Below, piece after piece: positions 9,070-21,113 of a DNA stretch of 64,000 nucleotides. The stretch is from Ahaetulla prasina. Taxonomy: Eukaryota > Chordata > Lepidosauria > Squamata > Colubridae. Location of the stretch: assembly GCF_028640845.1 (NCBI RefSeq), contig NC_080540.1:49520561-49584560 (forward strand), read 5' to 3'. A program made the translations under genes and the position numbers. Position 1 is the stretch's first letter. Each line of letters starts with the position of its first letter. The notes below the pieces were generated by a model. That model made no database searches. It was given only the letters and a program-made list of their open reading frames with translations, and was not told the DNA's origin.

Positions 9070-11020
9070 AATATAAAAATAATTTGGGTGACAGAATATT
9101 ATGCAATGAAAATCACTAATGGGGCAAATATGATACACCACAGTGGCTCAAGTATGATATACAGTAAGGATACAATAATGGATACTTGAGAATAACAACA
9201 AAAACCAACAATTAGAGAAACTAAGGAAAGCTTGAAAGACAGTGAGCAACTTAATGGGCAATGATCATAATATAAACAGAACCACCATAGTATAAAGAAA
9301 ATCTCAATAGTTATGGATACTACCTGGTGGAATTCTGTTTCTTTTTCTTTCCCAACCCATTCTCTAAAAAGAGCAGAGCTCTCCACCTAATCCAATTGCT
9401 TCTACTAAACCATTAATATCAATTGCAGACCATAGTGGCTGTGTCCATACAACTTGCAAATTCAAAGTCCAATAAAGTAACAATTAAGGAGTCATTAAAA
9501 AAAATAATCGTCATTCTAAAAATGATATTATCAAACTGATATTTTTAAAATATTTCCTAGGTATTATCTGAATTAATCTAATGCAGATTAAATATATTTG
9601 TGGCTGATTTATTTCTTTAGCTTTTTAAAGTTATTTGTTAGTTCTCTTGCTTTAAAATTGGAAATTTTACCTTTGTATTCAGGCTGTTGAATAACTCTTT
9701 CTATCCCACAAATTTTATTCTACTTAAATAACTTGTAAATACTGATTTTTTTTCCCTTCATTTGAATCATTGGTCTTTGGAAACATTTCAAAAAGTCACT
9801 TCCAAACAAATGAAGAGAAGCAGTGGGAAGGAGGGAGAAAAATAGTTTTCACCAAAGCTTATGGTAAATTTTGTTTTTCTTGAACAACATAGCAAAATTA
9901 ATTCTTTTAAACAGAGCTTAAACTTTTACAGTCTGATCAGCAATGTGGCAATTACTAAAACAGAAGGTTTTATTTCAGGGTACCTTTCTGAAATGAATTC
10001 AAATTATAAACACCTGGAACTTCAAGTGCAAAATGCTTTTAATAATGTCCTTTAGATTCCATGATTTGAATGCTCATGCTGTGCAGTTCCTTTTTTTATT
10101 TATTTTAAGGAAGCTGTTCAAAGCACTAAAATTGCACAGAGCCAACTTCTCAGCTGGTGTCGGACAACTATCTTGCAACCTTGGCAAGAAAGAGACAATG
10201 ATTTACACCAAACAAAAATCTGGCTCTGTTATAAAAAAGAAAAGAAAAGCAGGAAATGAACACAATGTACTTGCTGGCTTGGACTAATGATAACTTTCCA
10301 AACAAACTGATCTCAGTTAGCACCAGATAATCTAAATTCGTGCAGGTTGAATGTCACAGAAGACTTGCACCCTATTATTATTCAGTCAGTCAATTGACAG
10401 ATGATCTTATCATACAGTTCCAATGACACTTACATGGTTTTATTACAGGGTACTTACTGTTGTGACCCATTAGTATAGTTAATTAGTCAGAGTCTAAGTA
10501 TATGTCATCAGTTCATTGGCGAATCATCACGATGCAAGTTATCCCAAGCCCACTTCCCCAGGTCAGTCTGGAATTTATTCAATGCAATAGATTTGTGAAA
10601 GGAGCATAGCTATAAATCTCTTTCTTTGTCCTTTCATGAAGTTTGCTTTGAAAAACGGACTTTTTCTCTCTCTAAATAATACTGGGATGAATCCTTATAA
10701 TTAAAGAAAAGACTTTAAAACTGCCAGTTCATATATCACTTTAATAAAAAAAAAAATTTTTTTTTTTACAAAGTTAAAATTGACAACAAAGAGAAAAACA
10801 TAAAAAGAAAAATAGGAAAGATGGAGGAAAAATGGAAGACAGTATAGATCTTGAAAAGAAAAAAGGAAAATGCTTAAAGAAGTGCCTTCTGATCTTTTTT
10901 TTTTTTGCAGCAGCTACAAATATAGGTAATGCCCAGAGTCTCACAGGTAAGATTGGCAGAGTAAAATTTGAGAAATAAACAAAGAAATAATTAATGCTGT
11001 TCCCCACCTTCCAAATTACA
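9070..11020. other. Unassigned DNA without recognised repeats
   Basis: About 2 kb without recognised transposon ends. The short ORFs (9861-10055, 10033-10287, minus 9099-9386, minus 10774-11169) show no domain. An A/T homopolymer pair lies at about 10746-10768. This is a plausible stretch of non-repetitive host DNA. Confidence 0.45.
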
Positions 11021-11226
11021 TATAGGTATTCCTCATTTAAAACTGCAATAGACCCAGAATTTCCATCATAAGTCACTATGGTTATAAATCGAAGCATCCA
11101 TATGACCAGTCTCAATTTTACAACTGTTTTTGTGGTGGTCATTAAGGAAATGTGGTAGACGTTAAGCAAATCAATGTATTTCTATGGATATTTTTTTGCT
11201 GGAAACCGACTAAAAAGATTAGAAGC
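11021..11226 (+). mobile_element. MITE of the GTAGTCCTTGACTTA family, left half
   Basis: Starts taggtattcctcatttaaaa and breaks at the L1 target site. The right half resumes at 17764 and ends caaggactacctgta at 17985. The two halves together form one old copy split by the L1. Confidence 0.7.
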
Positions 11227-11819
11227 GGACTTCCGGTGGCTCCACCTCTTCGCTGAGCCCCTAATTAAAGGGGCTCCGCACTGAACATCGTAAAAGCCAG
11301 GAAAAGCCGGCTTTAATCTTTTTCCCTGGATGAAAGGGGAAAGATAAGAGCAGCAGGGAAATGTTGGTAGACCTCCCCAGAGGCTTTGTTTTAATTAAGC
11401 AGAGCCCCGAAGGGTCGACGGGTCCCATAAATATTCCTGCCATACTCCGACTTCAGTGCGTGCCTGCAAAAGCAGGAAAAGAAGAAAGTGTCCATCTCTG
11501 CTAATTGTCTTATCTTTATGGATCTCTTTAAGCAGACGGAATGAGTGCCAGCGGACAATTATTGGATTGCAAGTATTTTTGATTTCCTGACTTCTACCTT
11601 TTAAAAAAGAGAATTTTTTTTTCCTTTGTTTTAATTGACTCTTAAAGATGGCGCCTGAACGGGAGTGAAAGTGACGAATGGAATTTCAAACAGTCTGTGC
11701 AACTAAGAAGATAAGAAATGTTATGTGTGGATTTTAATGAAGTGAACTGAGCTCTCCTATACTTAAAGGGGAAAAGAGAAGTTTCTAGACTTATATTTTG
11801 TGAATTTTAAAAACTGAAA

Positions 11820-12843
11820 TGGCTACTAAACCACCTAAGACTGGGGGCAGAAGGGGTTCTGAACCAGCTTTAGAAGATCTGATTAAAGAGCAAGGAAAGT
11901 GTCTGAAGAAAGGTTTAAGGAGATTATGGATAATAATGAGAAAATAAGAGAAGAAATAAGAGAATAATAAAAAATAAGAGAAGATATCTTGATGGCTTTT
12001 CAAGGTTTGGCAAAAAGACTGGAGGTGGTGGAGGAGGAGGTGCAAGAAATTGTTCAGTCAAATCAACAAATAGAAAATAGAATGGGGGGAATGCAAATCA
12101 AATTGGATAAAAATGAAGATCAAGTGGTGGTGATGCAGTATAGAATGATGGAAGGAGCTCTGAGAATTAGGGGTTTGAATGAGGAGAAAGGGGAAGATTT
12201 AAAAAAAAATTTATCAGAAGCTCTGGCTGAATTTATTGAACTTGATCCACAAGAGGTTCTTATCAAATTGACAAAATTTATAGAGTTAATTTTTGGATTG
12301 CTAGGCAAAAGAAACTTCCTAGAGACATTGTGGTTTATTTTTTGAAAAGAACAGTGAGGAATCAAATTTTGCAAGTTGCTTTTCAGAAAAACTTGAAAAT
12401 AGGGGAACAGGAGTTGAAGGTTTTGAAAGAGATTCCTCCCAAGATGTTAAGAGATAGAAAGGACTTTACATTTTTCACACAAGAGCTTAAGAAATACCAG
12501 ATTCAATTTAGATGGGAGGTTCCAGTTGGCTTGACAGTGTATTATCAAGGAAGGAGATATCGTATTGACACAGTGCTTAAGGCCAAAGATTTTCTTTCTA
12601 CAGTGCTGAAATTTGAAATAGAAATAATAGAAAAAAGAATTCAAGAGACTCAAATGGGTGTGGAAGCTGAGGTGATTCCAGTGATGTTACCATCAGAGGA
12701 ACAACCACAAGAACAAAGACTGACGAGGGGAGCCCTTAAGCGTAAAGAAAAGGAGCAACAAACTCAAAGTAAAGTTCAGGATTCTGCTACAGAAGCGGTG
12801 GAGGAGCACGGCCGAAGATACGGGAGGACGATCTTCAGTTGAT
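11820..12843 (+). pseudogene. L1 ORF1 (RNA-binding protein), frameshifted
   Basis: Starts MATKPPKTGGRRGSEPALED. The frame is soon lost near 11900, recovers as a Glu/Lys/Gln-rich coiled-coil-like stretch (about 11989-12240, EVVEEEVQEIVQSNQQIENR), then shifts again. The C-terminal part (about 12270-12830) runs through a segment like RDIVVYFLKRTVRNQIL, where family members bind nucleic acid, and ends with Glu/Gln/Lys-rich residues. Order and position upstream of the endonuclease fit an L1 ORF1. It would coat L1 RNA if intact. At least two frame breaks are visible. The start was chosen as the first ATG of the ORF1-like frame. Confidence 0.75.
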
Positions 12844-13220
12844 TGCTCAAAAGCTTCAGCAGCCCAGTAATGGCAAATAAAATCTTGACTTGGAATGTCA
12901 ATGGTTTGAACTCAGCTCAGAAGAGAAGAAAATATTTCATTATTTGAAACAATTTAAAATGATGTTATTTGCTTACAAGAAACGCATATTAAATTATCAG
13001 ATCAAAAGTACCTAATAAACTCAAAGTTAGGTAAACATTTTGTTGCTTCAGCTTTGGAGAAAAACATGGCATAGTGGTTTATTTGAGAAAAGATATACCA
13101 GCCAAGTTAATAGAGGCAGATATTCACGGAAGATATATTGCTATTGAACTTACAATAGAAACAAAAGGACTCTCTTGCTTGGTATATATGCACCCAATCA
13201 GCAACAAGAAAAATTTTATA
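12283..13220 (+). repeat. 0.94-kb tandem duplication inside L1, copy A
   Basis: Repeated at 13221-14158 with a 938-bp offset and a few mainly single-base differences. It carries the ORF1 C-terminal half and the ORF2 start. The copies meet at aaattttatagag, short homology shared by the ORF1 and endonuclease break sites. Copy A keeps the endonuclease motif LQETHIK (about 12973-12994). Confidence 0.92.
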
Positions 13221-14158
13221 GAGTTAATTCTTGGATTGCTAGGCAAAAGAAACTTCCTAGAGACATTGTGGTTTATTTTTGAAAAGAACAGTGAGGAATC
13301 AAATTTTGCAAGTTGCTTTTCAGAAAAACTTGAAAATAGGGAACAGGAGTTGAAGGTTTTGAAAGAGATTCCTCCCAAGATGTTAAGGGATAGAAAGGAC
13401 TTTACATTTTTACACAAGAACTTAAGAAATACCAGATTCAATTTAGATGGGAGGTTCCAGTTGGCTTGACAGTGTATTATCAAGGAAGGAGATATCGTAT
13501 TGACACAGTGCTTAAGGCCAAAGATTTTCTTTCTACAGTGCTGAAATTTGAAATAGAAATAATAGAAAAAGAATTCAAGAGACTCAAATGGGTGTGGAAG
13601 CTGAGGTGATTCCAGTGATGTTACCATCAGAGGAACAACCACAAGAACAAAGACTGACGAGGGAGCCCTTAAGCGTAAAGAAAAGGAGCAACAAACTCAA
13701 AGTAAAGTTCAGGATTCTGCTACAGAAGCGGTGGAGGAGCACGGCCGAAGATACGGGAGGACGATCTTCAGTTGATTGCTCAAAAGCTTCAGCAGCCCAG
13801 TAATGGCAAATAAAATCTTGACTTGGAATGTCAATGGTTTGAACTCAGCTCAGAAGAGAAGAAAATATTTCATTATTTGAAACAATTTAAAATGATGTTA
13901 TTTGCTTACAAGAAACGATATTAAATTATCAGATCAAAAGTACCTAATAAACTCAAAGTTAGGTAAACATTTTGTTGCTTCAGCTTTGGAGAAAAACATG
14001 GCATAGTGGTTTATTTGAGAAAAGATATACCAGCCAAGTTAATAGAGGCAGATATTCACGGAAGATATATTGCTATTGAACTTACAATAGAAACAAAAGG
14101 ACTCTCTTGCTTGGTATATATGCACCCAATCAGCAACAAGAAAAATTTTATAGAATGT
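13221..14158 (+). repeat. 0.94-kb tandem duplication inside L1, copy B
   Basis: Second unit, continuing into the rest of ORF2. Compared with copy A it has single-base losses in homopolymers and has lost one C in the QETHIK region (near 13918), which shifts the frame. Its ORF1 part is an extra, out-of-place fragment. Confidence 0.92.
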
Positions 14159-17100
14159 TATATGATAAGTTGATTCTATGGGATTATAAATCGTGCATTA
14201 TATTGGGAGATTGGAATGGAGTAATAGATACGAAAGGACAAGAGAATTTCTTCCAAGAAGATACCTGCACATGCAAAGCTGCCTAAATCCTTTTTGATAT
14301 GATAGAAGATTTTGAGTTAAGAGATGTATGGAGACTGCGGAATTTGGAGGAAAGAGACTATACTTTTTCTCTGATAGGCATCAATCCTTCTCACGTATTG
14401 ATTTTATTTTAATTTCTAATGATTTGCTTTTTAGGGTGAAGAAAACTAAGATATTTCCAAGATGTTTGTCTGATCATAGTCCTGTTTGGATGGAATTGCA
14501 ATATGGAAAAGAGGGTAGAAGAACTTGGAGATTAAATGAAAATTTGTTTAGATATCAGGATAATGTAAATCAATGTAAAAAGCAGATGAAAGAATTTTTT
14601 GATTATAATTTGAATAATGAAACATCGATAGAAATGGTTTGGGACTCCAGTAAAGCTTTTATGAGAGGTGTATTAATATGTCTTAATAATAGACAGAGAA
14701 ATAAGCAACAAAGACAGCGTAGGTATTTAGAAGAGGAAATTTATAAGAAATAACAATTATTAATACATAACCTACATGATCAAAAACTTAAAGATGCAAT
14801 AAAGTTACTACAGAATCAATTTAATATGATAATGGCTGATCAGGTGGCAACAATATGCCAAACATAATACTTTTTGTAACGCAAATAGACCTGGTAGGTG
14901 GTTAGCATACACTTTAAGGAAAAGACAAAAACAACGTACTATAGAAAAAATAGAATATAAAGGCAAAGAGAGATATCAACAGGATAAAATTAAAAAAGCT
15001 TTTTTAGAATATTATACAAATTTATATCTTAAAGATAATATATTGAATAGGGATATTGATAATTATTTGAAGGAATATAAGGTTAAAAATTTAACTTTAG
15101 AACAAACGGATGAACTGAATCGGCCTATAACCTCGGAAGAAATTATTTTGGTAATTAAACAATTAAAGATGGGAAAACTCCTGGTACGGATGGGCTCACA
15201 GTTAGTTATTATAGGAATTTACAGGATGAGATGTTAGGTCCACTTAAGGAATTATTTAATCAGATACAACTAGGAGGGGAATTCTCATGGAGAACCTCTT
15301 TTATTTCATTGATACCAAAGAGGAACAGGATTGTTCTAAACCTGGGAATTATAGGCCAATCTCACTTTTAAATAATGATTATAAGATTTTGTTAAAATAA
15401 TAGCTAATAGATTAATGTTGATTCTGCAGCGAAGAATTCATAATGATCAATCTGGATTTATAAAAGGGAGACAGATGAGGAATAATGTTAGGCAGATTGT
15501 TAATTTACTGGAGTACTTAGAAAAGAAAAATTTTATTCCAGCAGCATTTATTTTTCTCGATGCAGAGAAAGCTTTTGATCGATTGCATTGGGATTTTTTA
15601 TTTAAATTAATAGAAAAGATGCAATTTGGAGATGGTTTTTTAAGAATAATTAGGGCAATTTATGGAGAGCAAACAGCACAGATTATAATCAATGGTAGCT
15701 TAACAGAACCTTTTAAGATTGCGAAAGGAACAAGACAGGGATGTCCTTTATCACCATTATTGTTTATTTTAACTCTAGAACCATTATTGGATAAAATACG
15801 AGAAGTAAAGGAGATAGATCAGCATAGAGTAAGACAAAAAGAATAAAAGTTAAGAGCTTTTGCAAATGATTTGGTGATAACATTAAGAAACCATATAAAT
15901 TCTAGTAAATCTTTGTTGGAAATAATTGATCAATATGGGAATGTCTCAGGGTTTAAGGTAAATCAGAAAAGACAAAAGTGATAATAAAAATATGGCCAGA
16001 CAACAGAAAGAAAAACTAGAGGAAGTAACAGGATTTGAAATTGTAAAGAAGGTTAAGTACTTAGGGGTTTATATTACGTCATCAAATGTGAAATTGTATA
16101 AGAATAACTATGAGGTTTTATGGCAAAAAGTTCAGAAGGAGTTGATTGTTTGGAAAAAATTGCAATTATCTTTGCTGGGGAGAATTGCTGCTATTAAAAT
16201 GAATGTTTTACCTAGATTTTTATTCCTCTTTCAGATGATACCAATAATTAAGAAAGATAAGAATCTTGAGGAATGGCAGAAGGGAATTAATAAATTTATA
16301 TGGGAAGGTAAAAAGCTAGGGTTAAAATGAAAATAATTCAAGATTCTCGGAAAGGGAGGTTTAAAATGCCTAATTTTAAATTATATTATGAAGCAGCTGC
16401 TCTCTGCAATAAGTGATTGGTTTAATTTAACAGAGGACAGAATTTTGAATATAGAAGGTTATGATTTGTTATATGGATGGCATGCATATTTAATTTATGA
16501 CAAAAAGTGGATAAGGCCTTTAAAAATCATGTGCTAAGAAATGCCCTTCATGTGTTTGGAAAAATACTCTTATAAACTAAATTATAAGGTTCCTATATGG
16601 GCAAGTCCTAGACATACAGTAGAAAATATAAACATAGAACAGAATCAGGAAATGATTACATATAAAGATCTTTTGTATACTGAAAGAGGTAATTTGCAGT
16701 TAAAATCTCTGCAAGTATTAAGAGAGGAAGGGAAAAATTATACTTGGTTTCAATATGAGCAACTACGTGCTAGATGGAAGGAGATCAGAAAATTGGTATA
16801 GAGCAGAACGAGGGAAATTTGGTAAAGCAAATTAGAAATCAGTCTCAGGAGCATATAAAGAGATTGTATAATGTGTTACTTGAAATAGATTCTGAAAGGG
16901 ACTTGGTAAAGGACTGTATGATAAAGTGGGCACAAAATTTTCAGGAGCCAATATTATTGGAAACGTGGGAAAAATTTGGGTTAGAAATGTTAAATTCACG
17001 CAGGCACAGAATCTGAGGAAAATTTTTATAAAATGTTTTATAGATGGCATCTAGATCCTAAAAAATTATCGTGTATGTATCCAGAAATGCAAGCAAAATG

Positions 17101-17512
17101 TTGGAGATGTAATTGTGATGACGCTACATATTTTCACATTTGGTGGACTTGTAAGGACATAAAGGCCTTTTGGATAAAAATTTGGTGGATTTTACAAAAT
17201 GTTCTGAAAAAGAAGATAAAGTTCCTGCCGCAATTTTTCTTGTTGGGAATTATTACGGATTGTACAGTAATTGAGACTAAATTGATTTTAAATCTAATAA
17301 CTGCAGCAAGATTACTAATAGGACAATATTGGAAGAAAAAAGAAGTACCAACAATAGAAGAATGGATATTGAAAGTTGCCAATTTGGCTGAGATGGCGAA
17401 GATATCAGCCTTTTTGAAAGACAATACGCAAGAAAGATACTTAAAGGAATGGAAAAAATGGATTGACTATATTCAACGAGATATCAGACTAAGAGTTATC
17501 AGACTGTTTTGA
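13804..17512 (+). pseudogene. L1 ORF2 (endonuclease plus reverse transcriptase), disrupted
   Basis: Begins MANKILTWNVNGLN, the N-terminus of an AP-type endonuclease. RIDFILIS (about 14397) and SDHSPVWM (about 14469) mark the end of that domain. The RT has QSGFIKGRQ (about 15448), AFDRLHWDFL (about 15571) and GTRQGCPLSPLLF (about 15726). The active-site box reads FAND rather than FADD (15859-15870), replacing a catalytic Asp by Asn, just after an in-frame TAA (15844-15846). A C-terminal part with Cys/His/Trp residues (about 17090-17160, CWRCNCDDATYFHIWWTC) precedes the stop at 17512. Several frameshifts separate the pieces. An intact protein would nick target DNA and copy L1 RNA in place. Confidence 0.88.
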
Positions 17513-17748
17513 ATGATTATGATGTATTATTTTTGATTGCTTTTGGGGGAAGTTAGGAATTGATGATTGTAGGGGTATAATTAAGTTGGGACGAAAATTT
17601 TTTAGCATACGTTTGTTTTATTTTTAACTATACCTTGTGCTCGTTCCGGGAAGTCGGGGGGGGGGAGGGGGGTTGCGAAGGGAGGGGGGAGGAGGGGGGG
17701 AAAGGGGGAAAAAAATTTTGTAAAACTTTTTGAATTAAAAAAAAAAAA
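17513..17748 (+). other. L1 3' UTR with G-rich tract and poly-A tail
   Basis: Contains a G-rich, mostly purine tract at about 17648-17709, a common L1 3' UTR feature, then an A-run just before the right TSD. Such tracts can form quadruplexes. Confidence 0.8.
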
Positions 17749-17763
17749 AAAAAGATTAGAAGC

Positions 17764-17985
17764 TAGCAAAGATGCCATAAATGGTGCTTATGTGACTCCA
17801 GAACACTACAATCATTCATAGAAGTGAGCTGGTTGCCAAGTTCCCAAAATACAGTCATGTGACCCCTTACAGCCATGTGATCAGCCATTTGGACTCCAGA
17901 ACCAGATCATAAGTAGCTTTTGGTAGGTCTGTCCTAACTTTGAATGGCTGCTAAGAGACCAGTTGTTAAGCAAGGACTACCTGTA
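17764..17985 (+). mobile_element. MITE of the GTAGTCCTTGACTTA family, right half
   Basis: Continues the copy begun at 11021 and ends ttaagcaaggactacctgta. Displaced by the L1 insertion. Confidence 0.7.
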
Positions 17986-18241
17986 ACATAGTTACCTTCT
18001 CATATATAGTACTTAACACCACTCATAAAAGAATTGCAGGCTGCTTAGGTCTACAGAAGATGACAGGTTGACCAATGGAGCTGGTCTAGAGTGGTAGAGT
18101 AGCAGCAGTTTATATTTTATTTGTTTTGCTTGTTTTTACAAGTAGCCTAGCTACCCATCTTATTTTATTTAATAAGCACATTCTCTAAGAGAGGTATTCT
18201 AAATCTAAACATCAAGTCCCTAAAACATTCTAAAGGCTTCA
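17986..18241. other. Unassigned DNA
   Basis: No recognised repeat or gene. Confidence 0.4.
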
Positions 18242-18333
18242 GATACAATCAAGGGTGGGCTTCAAAAATTTTAGCAAAGGGTTCTCTGCCCGGTTGCTGG
18301 GTGAGCTTGACCATGGTGGGCGTGGCCTAGTCA

Positions 18334-18490
18334 TATATAACATATAATATATAACAACAGAGTTGGAAGGGACCTTGGAGGCCTTCTAGTGGCCCAGGCA
18401 GGAAACCCTACACCATCTCAGTCAGATGGTTATCCAACATTTTCTTAAAAATTTCCAGTGTTGGAGCATTCACAACTTCTGCAGGCAATA
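18334..18490 (-). mobile_element. CR1 3' fragment fused to a SINE
   Basis: On the plus strand it reads gagttggaagggaccttgga, then a CR1 region truncated at cttctgcaggcaata, where the SINE begins. The left flank is the host MITE's tagtca. Confidence 0.8.
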
Positions 18491-18754
18491 GGCCGGAATA
18501 GCTCAGGCTGTTAAGAAGCCTGTTATTAGAACACAGTAGCCTGCAATTACTGCAGGTTCAAGCCCGGCCCAAGGTTGACTCAGCCTTCCATCCTTTATAA
18601 GGTAGGTAAAATGAGGACCCAGATTGTTGGGGGGGGCAATAAATTGACTTTGTAAAAAATATGCAAATAGAATGAGACTATTGCCTTATACACTGTAAGC
18701 CGCCCTGAGTCTTCGGAGAAGGGCGGGATATAAATGTAAACAAAAAAAAAAAAA
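18491..18754 (+). mobile_element. tRNA-derived SINE with an L2-type 3' hairpin
   Basis: The tRNA-like head has an A-box-like tagctcaggctg and a B-box-like ggttcaagcccgg. The 3' end cgccctgagtcttcggag plus aagggcgg is the hairpin seen at L2 LINE 3' ends in this window, followed by an A-run. The tail similarity suggests it used L2 machinery. After the A-run the MITE's tagtca repeats (18756-18761). Confidence 0.85.
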
Positions 18755-19090
18755 GTAGTCAGCCTTCTGCACCAAGGTAGGGAGGCATTTTTGCCCTCCC
18801 CAGGCTCTGGAGGCTCTCCATGAGCCTCCGGGAGGACGAAAACAGCCTCCTCAGGCTCCGGAGGCCCAGCCCTCCTGAACTTCCACTAGGACCATTTTTT
18901 CGCCCTCCCCAAGCCTCTGCAGGCACCCTGCACTTACCTGCATCCAAAACGGACTGTGTGGGGACTCCTGGGAGGGGTGGCTGGGGCCAGCCAGGAGTGG
19001 GATTTGGGGGTTCTCTGAACTGCACAGAATCTTAGCTAGAGGTTCTCCTGAACCCCTCTGAACCCCCAGCAGTCCACCCCTGGGTACAAT

Positions 19091-20348
19091 ACATGAACAC
19101 CGGAGCAATGGGGAACAACAAGAAATACAACAGGCCAAATTCATGTTCATAGACTGCCTAAACCATCAAAACAGCAAAAAAAAATAATGACTATACGATG
19201 GACAGGAAAATGGTGAGTAAAAACAATGGTAAACTAAATCCTCCCCATCTCTTAGCTACATCTGACAGTTATGATATATTGAACTGGGATTTGGAAACAA
19301 AAATTGAAAAATAGCAACTGTTAGAGCTCTTCTTCACTTTGTGTGAAGAATTGAACTACCTGACTGAGTCTCTGCCTTCATTAGCCTTCCCCACCATTTA
19401 GGCATCTCTGAAGGGGAAAGAGACAGTCAAGCAATTGCCAAAGGAATTCACAACATGCTTTGCTGCTAGGTAATATTCATTACCTGCACAAACTGCAATT
19501 TCAATTTTAGAATATTTAACCTCTATAAATCCGGAGGTGGACTCTTTAAAAACAGCCTTTGAACCTTTTGTGCAAAGTTGTGCAGATAAGCTAGCAGCTT
19601 TTACAGTGGCTTGAAATGTTGCCGCTGACTCCAATCTGCTAAAGGAAACAAAACTGAATGGGAAAACAAATTCAGATTAAAAAGGACAACCAAATACTGA
19701 GGCTGAGCTTGCTGCCTCATTTCCTATCAAAAGTGGTAAAGCCCCAAAAGTACAACCATGCATTTTAAACAAATCAAACTGCTTTAAGGGGTGCACTTTA
19801 CAGAACTGATATTGGATGCTGGTCTACCAGAAGAGTTATTACTCCATCACTTAGCTCAGTTGTTCAATGCCAACTTCATATGATTGATCTAAGCACTGTT
19901 GAATGGCTTACTAGCATGACAGGACACAAAAGAATTCTACTGTCTTTAACCAGTCCACCATCCCCTGCAAGCTGTTTAAAATGAAATCTTTTCTTGCTTC
20001 TTTTCAAATACACACACTGCACATTTTATGAGATAGAAAAAGGGCTGCATTCTCAGGTTTAACATTTCAGCTCAGGCTTCTCTGCCTCCTGCTATGGGCA
20101 GCATGCCAAATGAAAAAAGCCCACAGCAACCCAGCACCGTTAAAGTCCTTGACAAGACAATGATCAAATCATCATATGATTCTTGAATCATCAAGATTCA
20201 AGAAAAAAAAATTGCACTTGTAACTATAGGCTTGCCTGGGCCTATCAGATTGACAGTTGCTCTGTAACTTTGGGGCAGGCATGGCATGCAGGCATGTGGT
20301 TTGGGGGTTCTAGCGCATCAAGCAATGGGAGTGCCAAAGCTGCTTTTT
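19091..20348. other. Unassigned DNA
   Basis: About 1.2 kb without recognised repeats. The minus ORF 19398-19634 has no domain I can name. Could be host non-coding DNA. Confidence 0.45.
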
Positions 20349-20440
20349 CAGGAGGCAACTGGACTTTCTTGTTTTTTTCTTTTTTCTTTTGAAGACGTTT
20401 CGCTTCTCATCCAAGAAGCTTCTTCAACTCTGACAAGATA
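20349..20440 (-). mobile_element. Fragment of a probable Penelope-like element end
   Basis: The plus strand reads ggcaactggactttcttg, a T-rich run, then gaagacgtttcgcttctcat and ccaagaagcttcttcaactc. This block recurs widely in vertebrate DNA, and a decayed plus-strand copy lies at 36848-36985. On the minus strand GATGAG-AAGC-GAAACGTC resembles a hammerhead-type core. The family assignment is from memory and tentative. Confidence 0.45.
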
Positions 20441-20500
20441 GTGGGGAATGGGAGGATTTATATTCCTTGCAGACAATTGATAATTTGCATCCTTTTAGAG

Positions 20501-20842
20501 CAGGGGTATCAAACTCAATTTCATTGAGGGCCTCATCAGGGTTGTGTTTGACCTTGGAGGTTCGGGATAAATGTGGTCAGGGTGGGCATGGCCAGCACAA
20601 CAGCACTCATGTCAGGGACGCCTGTGGTGGCTCAAGCTCTGTCAGGGAAAATGGGCTCCCAAGCCTCCTGCAATCCTCTGCCAGTGAAAACGAAGCTCGG
20701 GAAGGCCACACTCCTGAGCTCCATTTTTGCTGGTAGAGGCACTGTGGGTGGTCCTTCGCTGTTTCTAGGGTGGCCCCATGGACCAGGTCTAAGCAGCCCA
20801 TGGGCCAGATCCAGCCCATGGGCCTTGAGTTTGACCCCTCTG
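20501..20842. mobile_element. hAT-like MITE, GTGTCAAACTC family, long form
   Basis: Ends CAGGGGTATCAAACTCAATT and the complement of CAGAGGGGTCAAACTCAAGG. The TSD ttttagag is perfect (20493-20500, 20843-20850) with a central TA. GC-rich body related to 8717-9061, partly in the opposite orientation. The ORFs inside are artefacts. Confidence 0.92.
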
Positions 20843-20931
20843 TTTTAGAGGATTGTTGAAGCACTTGGAGGTTTATCTGTGTCCTCAGGGTCACCTGAAT
20901 GCAATCTTTTCCTCTGTAAATCCATTCCAAA

Positions 20932-21113
20932 CAGGGGTGCTATTCAGCAGGTTCTGACAGGTTCTGGAGAACCAGTAGCAGAAATTTTGAGTAGTTTGGA
21001 GAACCAGCAAATACCACCTCTGGCTGGACCCAGAGTAGAGTGGGAATGGAAGTTTTTGCAATTCCCCCAGGAGTGGGGTGGGAATGGAGATTTTGCCCAC
21101 CAAGCCACACCAA
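20932..21113 (+). mobile_element. hAT-like MITE, CAGTGGTGGG family, right-truncated
   Basis: Starts CAGGGGTGCTATTCAGCAGG and runs through gttctggagaaccagtagca into the ccaccaagccacacc block, then stops without the terminal ccaccactg. Confidence 0.75.

Larger units (their letters stand above)
11227..17748 (+). mobile_element. Near full-length L1 LINE with matching TSDs
   Basis: About 6.5 kb bounded by identical 15-bp TSDs aaaaagattagaagc (11212-11226 and 17749-17763). Contains a 5' UTR, a broken ORF1, ORF2 with endonuclease and reverse transcriptase, a G-rich 3' UTR tract and a poly-A tail. Only about 5.6 kb is non-duplicated, because roughly 0.94 kb is present twice in tandem (12283-14158). 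Frameshifts and stops interrupt every ORF and an RT catalytic residue is changed, so this copy cannot move on its own. The intact TSD suggests a fairly recent insertion. Confidence 0.92.
18250..19082. mobile_element. hAT-like MITE, CAGGGGTGGGCTTC family, with an internal insertion
   Basis: Ends CAAGGGTGGGCTTC and the complement of CAGGGGTGGACTGC. The TSD gatacaat/ggtacaat (18242-18249, 19083-19090) has one mismatch. The GC-rich body (18760-19080) matches the uninterrupted copy at 29133-29570. A CR1 plus SINE insert occupies 18334-18755. ORFs on either strand here are not genes. Confidence 0.82.

Noticed and set aside
18500..18570. Possible functional tRNA gene
   Set aside because: The A- and B-box sequences belong to a SINE head; the cloverleaf is decayed and continues into the SINE body.
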